A stretch of 64,000 nucleotides of DNA from Phocoena phocoena (lineage: Eukaryota > Chordata > Mammalia > Artiodactyla > Phocoenidae). Position numbers and translations under genes: made by a program. Location of the stretch: positions 92,257,835 to 92,321,834 of the forward strand of contig NC_089221.1 in NCBI RefSeq assembly GCF_963924675.1, read 5' to 3'. The notes under the pieces are model-generated. The model searched no databases. It saw only the letters and a list, made by a program, of their open reading frames with translations, and was not told the DNA's origin. Below, piece after piece: positions 35,720-46,582 of the stretch; within the stretch, counting starts at the first letter, position 1; each line of letters begins with the position of its first letter.

Positions 35720-36280
35720 AAACCAACCACCTTCATAATGGTGATCTGACTTCTTTAAATAATGTAATCCTCCATAATATACAAAATAAACCCAATACTA
35801 ATGGGACAATTAGTTTAGATGCCTGAAAAAGTATAAGATTACCCATCTTTTCTAAATCACCTGTATCCCTATTAATTCATACATAAACTATTGCTCACCT
35901 TTCCAAATACTACTCATATTTAATTTTTCTAACTATAAAATGTACATCCTCTAAAAAATCTTGGAAACATGAACAAGAAAATAAAAATCATAATCCGCAT
36001 CTGGTATATGTTCTTCCACTCATTTACCTAAGACAGACATCAAACCTCTTTAAGAAAAATAATCATAGAAAATGAGGGCCTTTAAAGTGGTTCATTCGAG
36101 TCTATCATATTCCAAAAGCTATAATCATACCATCACTAAAGAAATACAGTGACGTTAATTCTCAGTGGTTGCAGAATTAGTCTATTTACTTATCTACATG
36201 TACTTTTCTTTTGTGAGGATATAACATTAGACTTGACTTTCTATTTCATCCACCTGCGTAGGAAAAAAAGCAGACATTAA
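35720..36280. other. Intron 1 DNA without a recognised feature
   Basis: AT-rich; nothing recognised. Confidence 0.5.
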
Positions 36281-36284
36281 AAAG

Positions 36285-36480
36285 GCCTAGGTCTTAAATC
36301 TTGATTTTCTAAATTAAGATGAATGTGACCTTGTGTAAACTACAACCTGAGTCTGTCAGATGAAAATGGAAAAAACTGCACCTACCAAATAGGGTGGTTT
36401 CGAGGATTAAATGATACATGTGAAGAGAGCAGCCAGTGCCTGCCTGGCACTCAGTAATAACTCCACAAGTATTAGTTCTT
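36285..36480 (+). mobile_element. MIR SINE
   Basis: The segment CTTGTGTAAACTACAACCTG, then CGAGGATTAAATGATACATG and CAGTGCCTGCCTGGCACTCA, follows the MIR body in order. Confidence 0.8.
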
Positions 36481-36484
36481 CCTT

Positions 36485-37195
36485 TCCCATTAAAAGAGGC
36501 GTGAATGCGACACAACTACTAAAAGTCAGACTTTTAGACATAAATACGTGAAATGTGTTTGTTTTAATCAGAGCTTTCACTCATTTGTAATTAAAATTAC
36601 TTCACAACCCACTTACACCGACGACAACTCAGGGTATCACTGCACCAAAATGAGTTCCTTTTCCTGAAGTAAAATTTTAAGGCCATTTTACACTTGCTTG
36701 GCTATCTGAAATCATAGCCAACAAGAGAGAAGAACTCAGGAAATTTCTCTTGTAAAAGTACTCCATGAGTTAAAACCCAGCGGTTTAGAATTTCCTTTAA
36801 GAAGGATAATTAAGAGATTGGAGGGGGTGGGGGGAAGGAACTCCAGACTTTTTTTCCCACTTCCAACGGTAAGTTTGGGGATAAACAAAAGAATAATTCT
36901 TTACAGCAATTTACAGAGAACGCCACGGACCCATAAGAATACTCCGGGGGAATGGTAAATTTGAAAATTGCTCCCTGCAATTTTCCGAGAACCTGGGATT
37001 CTAAGACTTAAAAACCTTGGGGTCTTTCAACAGAATTGGGTTGAGATGGAGGGAGGAGGGGGTAAAACGGTCTGTGAAAGCCAGAGAGCCAGAAGAAGCA
37101 ATGGGAGGGGGAGGGGCTGCCCCCAAAATGCCAAAGATCCAGGCTTTGGCGAAGCGGCTTCGCTTGCGGGGAAATCAAAGTAGTTGGGGAACTAA
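36485..37195. other. Intron 1 DNA beside the promoter
   Basis: AT-rich to about 36780, then increasingly G-rich (36817-36838 is a G-rich run). No separate feature identified. Confidence 0.5.
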
Positions 37196-37199
37196 GAAA

Positions 37200-37900
37200 A
37201 TGAGGAAATTCCAGCGCTGCGCGAGGAGGAATTGAGGGGGGCGTGAGAAACAGGGAGGCTGCGGCGGAAAAAGAGGGGTGGTGTCGTCCGAGATAAGGGT
37301 CGAGGGGGAAAGGGAGCAGCGGCGGGACCGGAAAGCCCGGACAAGGATGTGAGCCGGGCAGGAGACGCGGAGGCGTCCGGGGTCGCCGAAACTTAGAGAC
37401 AGAGTAGGGGACGACAAGGGGCCGGAGCAGCGCGGGGCGCCCCAGTACCTGCAGAGATCGTCCAGGACGCTGCAGGGAATCTCCACCCGTTTAGTCTCCA
37501 TGATGAGGACCCACAGCAGGAGCAGTGCATCCCGGCTCCGCGCGGCCGGGGACCGAGGGTACGGCACGGAGAGCAGGCAGCGGCGGCGGCGGCTCCGACG
37601 AAAACGAGAGGGGGAAGGGGCGGGACCCGCTCACTTCCGCCCGGCTCCCTCAGCCTGGGACCCCGAGGCTGGGCCGCGGAGCGGGGGCGGAGCTCCTGGA
37701 GCCACGCCCCTGCTCTGCTTGAAAGGGCCAATGGGAAGCTGGAGAACCGGCAGCCTGAGCAAGCTAAGCCAATGAGACGTTTGTTTATTGGTCCGTCGGC
37801 TCCAATCCGTCTTCAAGCTATTCAGTTGCTACTCAGAAAACCAACTTCCCGCCGCCTTGGACTGGGCCTTGAGGTGGATAGACGCATGCGCACCATGCCT
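37200..37900 (-). promoter_or_regulatory. DCP2: DCP2 CpG-rich promoter and 5' leader
   Basis: A GC- and CpG-rich block in AT-rich surroundings, spanning exon 1 and its flanks, with no TATA box. Upstream of the minus-strand start are: CCAAT boxes on the plus strand at 37728-37732 and 37769-37773, and an inverted one (ATTGG) at 37787-37791, all NF-Y-like; GC boxes near 37617 and 37683; an ETS/GABP-like CACTTCCG at 37632-37639; an E2F-like TTCCCGCC at 37846-37853; and an NRF1-like CGCATGCGCA at 37883-37892. This is the usual makeup of a housekeeping promoter. The exact transcription start cannot be read from sequence. Confidence 0.8.
37449..37501 (-). CDS. DCP2: DCP2 exon 1, coding part (residues 1-17 plus 2 nt)
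   Basis: First coding exon of the mRNA-decapping enzyme DCP2, which cleaves the m7G cap in cytoplasm and P-bodies to commit mRNAs to 5'-3' decay. The exon reads METKRVEIPCSVLDDLC plus two bases (AG) of a split serine codon, matching the known vertebrate N-terminus except Cys at residue 10 where I recall Gly in human. The ATG (37501-37499) has a strong context (A at -3, G at +4). The donor is CAG|GTACTG, with GT at 37448-37447, a phase-2 intron. The exon sits in the CpG-rich promoter. Joining to exon 2 restores Ser18-Arg19-Phe20. An upstream ATG 29 nt before this start opens an overlapping uORF (separate entry). The gene assignment is very secure because exons 1-4 join without a break. Confidence 0.96.
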
Positions 37901-37904
37901 CCTT

Positions 37905-39350
37905 CGCACTATTAGGAAGTCTGGAGGGCTCAGGTCTTCCCACTAGATCCCAAGACCAATATCCAGGACTTCGACGTGGTCTGCACCGCCGCTCCGTGAC
38001 CGAGCAGGCGCTCCGACCTCTGCGCTGGAGAGCCTGTGGGCGCTTTCAGCACGAGTGTGCATGCGTGGTTTCTGTCACCAGATATCCCGCGCACACATTC
38101 ACCGCCGCCCCCAGCAACTCCAGGCCAAGGGCTGTGTCTCCTTTCGCTACAAACCCAGAAGAGAGTTGTCATTTTTGTGGTGGCTTACCTCGTTCACTCT
38201 GCGGGCACCCATCCCCGACTGTGAAGACAAGGGACTTTACCCCAGTATTTGACACCCTGGGAGATCTCAGAAAATATGAATTGATTGAACCTGAACTCTG
38301 GAATCTGCATTCCATCTCCTGCACGCTCACACCACTCCAACTGGCTAGTCCTCATTCATTCCACATCTTGCTTATTGGAGTCCAATCCATTTGGGATCCT
38401 TGGAGACACTCTGGATGCGTCCATTTATCAACTTGCTCCTTTTGTATCAGACCCACAGGCCCACACACACCTGCTCAGTCTTGAGTTTAGTCTGTTCTAC
38501 CATTTAATCTCCCATCTTTTAATTTCTGTTAAAATGCCCACTGCCTTTACATCAGGTTCGCATTATTCTCCCTAGTCTAAGAGCTGCCTAACCAGTACCT
38601 CCTCCACCTCCATTCTTAGACTGTACACCTGCCCAGGTTTTGTTTTGTTTTGTCCAGATATGAACAGGTTACTATCTTTTCAGCTTCTGATAGTCCACCT
38701 ACATCAGCTTCTGATGTATGTTCAAGCCCAAACTTGGTATAGGAGCCCTGTTACCATCTATTTTACTCTATTTTCCATCTTTGTTCTTTTTGCTTTTTAT
38801 CGGAAGATTCCTCAAGTTTATTTTCCAGCCATCTATAGTTTTTACTTTTCTAGAATTTTCTTTCGTTCTTCAAATGGCTTTTCGTCATGGTGTCATAGCC
38901 TTGCTTCATAGATCCTGTATTTCTATGAGGATATTAATACATTTCAAAAGTTTTCTTCTTCCTGAATAGTCTTTTATTCCTCTCAGTTGCTTTTTCCTAT
39001 TAATTTGGCTTCCACCTATCATATTAGATGTTTTCTGGTGGTCCTCAACTATTCACTCATACTTAAGAGTATGGAACTAAAAAACTGGAGTCAAGTGCTG
39101 TAAAAGCTGATTGGAAGCTCCCAGCATGTGGATGGGACTTGTTTCCTGAGAGCTTCACTGTAGGATGGTCTGGCTGGGCTGCTGGTTGGGAACACATGGC
39201 ATCGATATCTGTAGGTCATTCTTTCCAGCTGGTCAAATTTCCCGTAGAGAAAACCCTTTCAGGCCAAACTGGAAATATTCTAGGAGTCAAGTAGGGAAGC
39301 ACAGGCTGGAGTATTCTGTTTGTTCTATGCAGTCCTCCCTGCCACAGTAC
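37905..39350. other. Region upstream of DCP2, no recognised gene
   Basis: GC falls from the promoter level near 38100. The open frame at 37996-38484 begins in the CpG-rich flank and has no domain I recognise, so I do not call a divergent gene. No clear repeat. Confidence 0.45.
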
Positions 39351-39354
39351 AAGT

Positions 39355-39660
39355 CTAGTTTGGGTTACCTAAGAAACAGGCCCTGCGACAAGGATTTGAG
39401 TGCAAGTAATTGATTTGAGATGTGATCCTGGGAGAGACTGGTGGCAGAGCAGGGAAGTGAGTCAAGGAAAGGAAGAAAGCCAATGAAAGGATTATTATCA
39501 ACAAAGTTAGCACTGAGTGTTAACTGGAGCTGGAGAACTTTGAAGACCAGTATGAAACACACCTCAGAGTTATCCTACTCAAGGGGTGAGAAAGATGGAG
39601 TATTTATATACTAATTTCCATCAACTATTGGTTGAGGGCTGCCCTTGGGGTCAGCATCCC
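39355..39660 (+). repeat. Ancient interspersed repeat, family uncertain
   Basis: CCTAAGAAACAGGCCCTGCG, AAGGATTTGAGTGCAAGTAA, TATTTATATACTAATTTCC and ATTGGTTGAGGGCTGCCC are phrases familiar from a common placental repeat. Confidence 0.5.
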
Positions 39661-40300
39661 AGCCTGCCACATGGGCAGCAAGGCAGGCTCTGCTGACCAG
39701 AAAAAACCCTCAGGCAAAGCCCTCATCAGGTGGAAAAGATAATTACCTGATGACCAGATGCTGGCTGTTGGATGTTGTTGCCCTGCACCAGGGCAAGCCT
39801 GCAAGCCTTGTAGCTGCCTAGCCTCGAGACCAAAGAAAGAGCCCGGAGACAGCAACAGAAACATCAGTGGTATATTGGACAGGAGGACCTTACACAAAGG
39901 GTCCTGGGGTGCCCCTACCATGGGCAGCAGATGACAGGCAGGACATGGCAGGGAAAAGGAGGCTACCATCTATAGGGGGAATTCACATCAGGTGGGCTCA
40001 TCAGTTACCAGTGACTAATTAAGGCCTATGGTTAAGAGGATTGGACAGCCATGTGAGTGAAGCAGGGACTAGTCAAGCAGGGATGTACAGAAAGCAAGAG
40101 AACAGCCATCTTGAATGGCCTGACCATGCGGATGTCCAGGCAGCTTGGTGTAATGGATTGGTGGATGATGGTAAAGCCCCTTCAGTAGCTCTGTCTTGCT
40201 TGGTGTGCACTCTTTATAGCCTACTGTAACCAAGCAGGACCCCGTGAGGCCTTCCTGGGACAGACCCCGCCCCTGCTCTGCCATGTCCCCCACCTGCCTC
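39661..40300. repeat. Probable old retroelement sequence beside the LTR
   Basis: The stretch CCCTCATCAGGTGGAAAAGA (39720-39739) and GATGACCAGA (39758) also occurs in the LTR at 40302 (CCCTCATCGGGTGGAAAAAG). This suggests a third, partial relative of that LTR. The rest is unassigned. Confidence 0.35.
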
Positions 40301-40301
40301 T

Positions 40302-40928
40302 TGTCTGAAGAAAAACTTTAGCCAAATAATAAATTTAATCAGAGAAGTGAGAAAATGTGAAAGCAAAGGAAAAAAACAAGACAAAATAATAATAAGCCAT
40401 TTAACAAAGGCAAGGACCTTTAGTTCCTACTCAAGGGCTACAGATAATATTCTGAGCCATATCCTTTGAGCTGTTTTATAGATACTGAAAACCCTCATCG
40501 GGTGGAAAAAGTTAACTATGTGATGACCAGACTGTAGCAATGACATAAGCTTCTCTAGCTTACACAAGTCTGAGAACTGACCTCAAAGAACTGGGAACAA
40601 ACCAACCCTGGAACTGAAGATTAACTGTACCTAAAACAATCAAGATGATACCGATCAGACCACTGCATGACCAATTTCAATGTGATTGTCAGAGCTGACT
40701 GTGCTCTTCTGCACTTAGCCCCATCTCTCCGCCTATACACCCCTGAAACTCCCTTTAAAAGCCCTTGCCCCCTGATCGGCAGTTGGGAATTGGCTTTTGG
40801 ACACGAGTCCAAACCTTCTCCCCAGGTTGCCAGCCTCCTAAATAAAACAGTATGTCATTTCCTACCAACACTTGTCTCTCAAATACTGGCTTTTGAGCAG
40901 CGAGCAGACAAACCTGAGTTCAGTAACA
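40302..40928 (+). mobile_element. Solo ERV LTR upstream of DCP2
   Basis: It starts about TGTCTGAAGAAAAACTT and ends GTAACA, roughly 627 bp. TATA-like TTTAAAA is at 40754-40760 and AATAAA at 40841-40846. The segments GCAAGGACCTTTAGTTCCTA and GATAATATTCTGAGCCATAT are shared with the L1-split LTR in intron 1, in the same orientation. No internal retroviral sequence was seen. The ends are approximate because no short target duplication is obvious. Confidence 0.65.
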
Positions 40929-40929
40929 C

Positions 40930-41600
40930 TAACTGAACTTCTTTTCTGTGTCTGAGGGACACCTTGGTGGTTATTTTTCTTAGTTGTCCACTTGTAGCTC
41001 AAGTCTGGTTTTTAGAGTACTCTAAATGGTGGCAGTGAAACAATGGTGGAAGGCAAAGTGGTGTTTACCCCCAAGGGTCCAATGGCATAAAAACAATCAG
41101 GCTACCAGCCCCACTGAAGAACCTAGAGGAAGTTTTCCTGCTCCCTCATTTCTTTATAGTCTCCCAGCTCAGAGACAGCTACACAACTCCTTCGTTGGCT
41201 TTTAGGGGCCAGGAAGTCCCCAAACTCTCTCACAGTGCTAAGTCAATCTCCTCCACAAAGAATTCCAGTGATGTCTGAGGGCAAGCATCTTCCAAGTTAC
41301 TTTCCTGCCCATTCCCCATCTCACCCCTGCTTCCTCTCACACACATTTCTAGGAGCTGGGCTAGTGCACAGTGGAGCAGCCCTTATAGCAGCCCTCTGAG
41401 CCGTGACTTCTAAAGAACCCAAGGCCTCATTCAAACCCAACTGTCCACAGGCCCCAGCAGCCTGTGGCTTGAGAGAAGAAAATAAATTGGAGTTTGGAGT
41501 TGAGGGAAAGGAAGATGCCAGCGTTCTTAACTTATAAAATATGATTTTTAAATAATTGGGTTGATCAAAACCTTTATAGTTTTAAAATATGCTATCTCAT
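40930..41600. other. Intergenic DNA without a recognised feature
   Basis: Nothing recognised. Confidence 0.5.
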
Positions 41601-41725
41601 TTAGTGTTTATAACTACATGGGATGGGCAGATAGAGCTTAATGAAGCTTATAAAGATTAAGACTTATAAAGATTAAATCATTTAACCACTGTTTGCAATG
41701 GAGACAGAGCTAGAATTCAGGTCTT
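41600..41725 (-). mobile_element. Probable MIR remnant
   Basis: Reverse MIR-like order: TATCTCATTTAGTGTTTATAA, GGGATGGGCAGATAGAGC, AGACAGAGCTAGAATTCAGG, TCTTTTGAACTC. Diverged and interrupted. Confidence 0.5.
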
Positions 41726-41729
41726 TTGA

Positions 41730-42695
41730 ACTCATCAGCAGGAATTCTGCTTCAAGGAGAATGACACAATAATAATTATTAATATCTGTACAGCATATTA
41801 TAGTATAAAATTATTTTCAAATACAATAATCCTCACAACAAAATGAGTTGTTGTAGAATTCTAAAAAAATACTTAACGTGCTTACTGGCCTCTCCCAAGT
41901 CAGCTGAGCTCCTGACAGCTTTGGCTCCAATTTCTACAGGTCTCTCAGCTTTGCCCTACTCCACATGTTAGCTTTAACCTCAGGACACTGGTGAGATGGC
42001 CCTGGTAGTTCCAGACACCATATCCTGATCTGATGACATTCAATAAAAAGAGGAGAGAACGGACAGCCGTCAGGTATCAGAGTAGCCAATTAAACCAGCA
42101 AGCCAAAAATGAAAGAGTTAAGCCTTTAATCACTTACTGTGACAGGGTGAGAAAGAGGTTAAAACCAGACAAAGCATGACTCCCTCCTTTCCATTTTCTC
42201 CTTGGAACAGAGCACTTGTCAAGGTCAGATGGATTAGCTCAGATCCATCTGTGTTGGGTGGTGGTTTCACTGAACAAAAGGCTCCAGCTGTTTTATGGAC
42301 CCTGGGGAAAGGGTTAGGAGTGAAAAAGCACTCCTCCTTCCCAGATAAGGAAGTCTCAGCAGAGGCACCTGAAGAAGACCTCTGCCCAAGCCCTAGATAA
42401 GGACCTAGGATTGAAGGCCCTGGGGCTAGGAATGCAAATAGTGAAGCACAGGAGTCTGGGAGGCCTGAGTCCTTGACTGCACCCCCCCTCAGAGATCGCA
42501 GTCCACTAGCTGTGCACCAAGGCTGTGTAGAGAAGGCAGATATTCCCCATGAGGCCTGCCAGGCAAAGCTTTTGTAATTGCCCAGGGTTAGACCTGAAAA
42601 TCACACATAGGTCTTTAACCGTGAGACAGACTCATCAAGAACTGCTGGAATTAAGCGGACTCTGAAGCCTGTCCTACCTCTGAACCTACGTGAAC
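41730..42695. other. Intergenic DNA without a recognised feature
   Basis: Nothing recognised. Confidence 0.5.
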
Positions 42696-42702
42696 TCATA
42701 CA

Positions 42703-43062
42703 TTTTTTTTTTTAATAAATTCATTTAGTTTATTTAAATTTGGCTGCGTTGGGTCTTCGTTGCTGCACGCAGGCTTTCTCTAGTTGTGGCGAGCGGGGGC
42801 TACTCTTCGTTGCGGTGCGCAGGCTTCTCATTGCGGTGGCTTCTCTTGTTGCGGAGCACGGGCTCTAGGCACGCGGGCTTCAGTAGTTGTGGCAAGCAGG
42901 CTCAGTAGTTGTGGCTCACGGGCTCTAGAGTGCAGCCTCAGTAGTTCTGGCGCACGGACTTAATTGCTCCACGGCATGTGGGATCTTCCCGGACCAGGGC
43001 TCAAACCCGCGTCTCCTGCATTGGCAGGCGGATTCCTAACCACTGCACCACCAGGGAAGCCC
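42703..43062 (-). mobile_element. Long CHR-type SINE, minus strand
   Basis: T-run, TTGGGTCTTCGTTGCTGCAC, GAGCGGGGGCTACTCTTCGT and ending CCACCAGGGAAGCCC. Flanks ATACATTT and ATACGTTT may be the target duplication. Confidence 0.95.
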
Positions 43063-43264
43063 AATACGTTTCTTTTTATTTCAGCCCAAGCTTTCTGTTA
43101 CGTGGGCCCAAATCATTCCAACTGATGTTTCACTAGCCACCCAGGGGCTCAGACCAGAAACCTAAGAGTGAATCTTGATTCCTGTCTTTCTCACACATTA
43201 CCATTTCCAGTCCGTCAGTGAGTCCTGTCCAATCTACCTCCCAAACCTATCTAAAAACCCATCC

Positions 43265-43372
43265 CCCTTATATGTATTGGTATAACTGGATCGCTTTACT
43301 GTATACCTGAAACTAACACAACATTGTAAATCAACTACATTTTGATCAAAAATAAAAATAAACAAATAAATA
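43265..43372 (+). mobile_element. Very short 5'-truncated L1
   Basis: About 108 bp of L1 3' end (TGTATACCTGAAACTAACAC, AACATTGTAAATCAACTAC) with a TAAA tail. Flanks TAAAAACCCATCCCC and TAAAGCCCATTCC look like a worn target duplication. Confidence 0.8.
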
Positions 43373-43732
43373 AAGCCCATTCCTTTTTCTCCAACCTCAG
43401 CCTTCCCCACCTCAGTCCAAGCCACCTCATCTCTCACTTGGACAACTTCAATAGGCTCTCCTGTCTTCTGCTCTTGCCCTATTTTAATCCATCCTCCATG
43501 CAGCAGCAAGAGTGATCATCTTAAAACACAAATTTGATCACATAGCTCTCCTGCTTGGAAATCTTCATGATCCTTGGAGTCAAATCCAATATGCATGCTG
43601 TGGCCCAAGAGACTATATGATGGGGCACCAGACTATCACTCTTGTTTCTTCCTATGTCCCATCTGCACCTCTCTCTCACTACACCCTAACCACACTAGCC
43701 TTCTTCCGATTCATCAAAAACTCCAAACTCTT

Positions 43733-43857
43733 GGGAATTCCCTGGCCGTCCACTGGTTAGGACGCCACGCTTTCACTGAAGAGGGCATGGGTTCAATCCC
43801 TGGTCCGGGAGATAAGATCCAAAAAGCCACACGGCCAAAAAAAAAAAGGAAAAAAAG
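43733..43857 (+). mobile_element. Short CHR-type SINE in L2
   Basis: GGGAATTCCCTGGCCGTCCA head, GGTTCAATCCCTGGTCCGGG, then an A-rich tail. Confidence 0.93.
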
Positions 43858-44371
43858 GCCTTCTAACTCTTTCTGCATACCATTCCCTCTACTTGGAATG
43901 CTGCCCACCCACTTCTATAATTCCCTCCTTTTCATCCTTTATGTACAGCTTAAACATCACCTCTTCAGAAATCCTTCCCTGCCCACTGTGTCTAAATAGT
44001 CTCTACTGTTATTATCAATCCGATTCCTTTGTTTTCTTCATACTATGCTTCCTCAGTGTGAATTTTTTTCTATCTATTTTTCCCTCTCCCCCACTATACC
44101 ATAAGTTACAAGAAAGCAGGGATCTTTTCTATGTTATTCACTGAGTCCCCAGTGCTTAGAATATCTTTGTCATATGGTAGGCACTCTATAAACATTTGCT
44201 AATTAAGAATAGGCAAATGAGTAAGTTATCACCAAATATGTGCTGAGATTACTGAGGAAGAAGTGACAAGATGCAAAATCTTAACATCAATAAGTGTGAA
44301 GTTCTTCAAAAAAAAAGTGCATCTCTGCTTAGAAATCTGTTGGAAAAGATGAACTCATTCTAGCTCAAATG

Positions 44372-44679
44372 GGTTTTTTTTTTTTTTTTTTTTAATATTT
44401 TTGGCTGCGTTGTGTCTTCGTTGCTACGCGCAGGCTTTCTCTAGTTGCTGTGAGCGGGGGCTACTCTTCGTTGTGGTGCGCGGGCTTCTCATTGCAGTGG
44501 CTTCTCTTGTTGCGGAGCACGGGTTCTATACACACGGGCTTCAGTAGTTGTGGCTTGCAGGCTCAGTAGTTGTGGCACACGGGCCATGGCATGTGGGATC
44601 TTCCCGGACCAAGGCTTGAACCTGTGTTCCCTGCATTTGCAGGTGGATTCTTTAACCACTGTGCCACCAGGGAAGTCCC
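44372..44679 (-). mobile_element. CHR-type SINE, minus strand
   Basis: A long T-run (over 20 T), then GGCTGCGTTGTGTCTTCGTT and ending TGCCACCAGGGAAGTCCC. Confidence 0.95.
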
Positions 44680-44751
44680 GGTTTTTTTGTTACTTTCACC
44701 AAAGAGTTCTAATTAATGCAGAGTTCACTTGCTCTCTCTTTCTGTATGTAT

Positions 44752-44910
44752 GTGTGTATATATAGATATATATATACATATATACTATATCATATATATT
44801 ATATAAATATATTATGTAAATATATAAAATATAATATACAATAATATAATAAATATATAATACATACCTATGTATGTTAAACATGAATATACGTATAAAT
44901 ATATTATGTA
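44752..44910. repeat. TA-rich simple sequence
   Basis: Imperfect TATATA/TATAT repeats. Low complexity; nothing else visible. Confidence 0.9.
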
Positions 44911-44914
44911 TATA

Positions 44915-45985
44915 AAACAACTCTAGACTCTAGAACTCTAGAATACCTTCCGTTACTTTTGCCCTCCCTTTCCTGCTCCTCTGTCATGTCTAACTCCCAT
45001 GCTCTGATAAGTTTGCCCAGAATTGGAGGAAGCAGTTGAAAGGGGGAAAATGAAGTTGTCAGACGCAAATAAAAAAGCTCTACACATTGGTAAACAACCT
45101 TTTTTTGCATGAGGGACAGCTCAAGAAAAAAGAAACTTGTTTCAGGATTTTTCTTTTTTAGAAAAAATTTCTTAATTTTTTAAAATCAGAAATATAATCT
45201 CTATAACAATTCTTAAATATTTTCTTATTTAATTCCCTGTCACTGATGAAGGGGTTTTGGGTTTTTTCTTTTCTACTAAAATTTCGGAAACTAAATTACT
45301 AACAGGCGCTAATTACTATGTTGATTCTTTGAATAAATTTTGTTGTTGAGTAAGCATGCTGGAGGCTGTTTTGTTTTTCTTTCTTTAACTGACCTTGTAA
45401 GCATCTTGATTGGGAAAAGCTGTTTATCTCATAACATCTCATATAGAATTCTTTAAAAGAAGAAATTCTGTTGAAACAACAGCATACAAATCCTAAGCAT
45501 TTCTCCAATCACTCATTATTAAAATAATCAGCTTAATTGGGCCCCATTACCCATTGGTCGACATGGAGCTTATTGTCCACAGTTGGTCTGTTACTCTCCA
45601 GACAGAGGCCCCATCTGTGACAGGCCTGGGTGGCCCCAACTGTTCCCAGAGTACACAAGGACACCAGAATCCAAAACAACAAAAGTCTGTTTTATCTCTA
45701 TCAGCAGAGGGTGTCCATTCCTTTTTCCCATTTTTAAAGTTGACATCATACAGCCTTCTCATGTTTTTAGCACAAGAGCAGGACTTGAAAACTGAGCCTT
45801 TTGCCATGCGTAGGCCTCCCCGTCTAATGACTTCAGGTGAGTATATCATTATCTGCTTAAATGATTCAGAGCTCCGAAAAAACCCTTTCCCACATAAGGA
45901 AAACTCTCCCTGAAAGTTGGCTTTCTCTTTTCTATTCTATAGTCACTGCAGCACTGCCAAATGGTGATATAATCTCACTCTCTAC
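44915..45985. other. Intergenic DNA without a recognised feature
   Basis: The open frame 45554-45913 has no recognisable domain and no flanking splice or promoter context. Confidence 0.45.
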
Positions 45986-45989
45986 CTTC

Positions 45990-46510
45990 GTTTTATATTG
46001 TATTGCTGCTTTGACAAATTACCAAACTTGGTGGCTTAAACAGTACAAATTTATTACCTTATAGTTCTGTAGGTTAGAAGGCCAACAAAGATCCCACTGA
46101 GCTAAAATCAGGATGTTGGCAAGGCTGTGTTCCCTACTGGCGGCTCTAAAAGCAGAATAAGCTTCCTTGCCTTTTCCAGCCTCTAGAGACCACCTGCTTT
46201 CTTTGGCTCATGCTTCCCTTCCTCCCTTCCCAAGCCAGTAATGTTTGGTCGATTCCTTCTTGCATCACATTACTCTGACCTTCTTGCATAGTCTCATTTC
46301 CCTGTGACTCACTCCTTCTGCTTCCTCCTCCATTTTTAAGGACCTCCGTGATTGCATTGGGCCCAACTGGATAATTCAGGACAACCTCCCTATCTTAAAG
46401 CCAGCTGATCAGTAACCTTAATTCCCCCTTTTCCATTAACATAACATAGTCACAGATTCCAGGGACTGGGATGGACATTTTGGGGGGCATTATTCTGCTT
46501 GTCACACTGT
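45990..46510 (-). repeat. Ancient interspersed repeat, family uncertain
   Basis: TATTGCTGCTTTGACAAATT, CAAACTTGGTGGCTTAAAC, GCTAAAATCAGGATGTTGGC, CTTTTCCAGCCTCTAGAG and the end CATTATTCTGCTTGTCACA are phrases seen in a common placental repeat. A related start is seen at 55394. Confidence 0.55.
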
Positions 46511-46582
46511 ATAGGTATCCTTGCTTTACAGCTTTTCTCTATGCCTACCCACCTCCACTTCCAGGAATCATTGCCAAATATG

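Larger units (their letters stand above)
17700..37448 (-). other. DCP2: DCP2 intron 1
   Basis: Phase-2 GT-AG intron of about 19.7 kb. It holds SINEs, an MER5A-like element, old LINE pieces, an ERV LTR and the 7.66-kb L1 that accounts for over a third of its length. The elements are listed separately. Confidence 0.9.
17566..37530 (-). other. Overlapping out-of-frame uORF of DCP2 (spliced, 71 codons)
   Basis: An ATG at 37530-37528 lies 29 nt upstream of the DCP2 start, in another frame. Its reading frame has no stop through exon 1 (27 codons plus one base), continues across the exon 1-exon 2 junction (GCC codon), and ends at TAA 17568-17566 inside exon 2, giving 71 codons. Its context (G at -3, C at +4) is weaker than that of the DCP2 ATG. 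It is present in the mRNA only if transcription starts upstream of 37530, which is likely but not visible here. The encoded peptide resembles nothing I know; any role would be to reduce DCP2 translation. The span given includes intron 1, which is not coding. Confidence 0.6.
43110..44200 (+). mobile_element. L2 3' end carrying two later insertions
   Basis: A well recognisable L2: AGCAGCAAGAGTGATCATCT, CTCTCCTGCTTGGAAATC, AACCACACTAGCCTTCTTCC, CTACTTGGAATGCTGCCC and the terminal AGTGCTTAGAATATC with GTAGGCACTCTATAAACATT. It is interrupted by a tiny L1 3' end (43265-43372) and a short SINE (43733). Confidence 0.8.

Noticed and set aside
37393..37731. 112-codon minus-strand frame across DCP2 exon 1 as a gene
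   Set aside because: It begins in the promoter CCAAT region and reads through the exon 1 donor; only its part from the ATG at 37530 can be in the spliced mRNA, recorded as the uORF.
27035..40928. The two LTRs as ends of one provirus
   Set aside because: The DCP2 promoter and exon 1 lie between them and no gag, pol or env sequence is present; they are two solo LTRs.
44752..44910. TA-rich block as a replication origin or regulatory site
   Set aside because: Simple low-complexity sequence only; nothing supports a function.
45554..45913. 119-codon plus-strand open frame
   Set aside because: No domain, no nearby promoter or splice context, overlapping open frames on the other strand.
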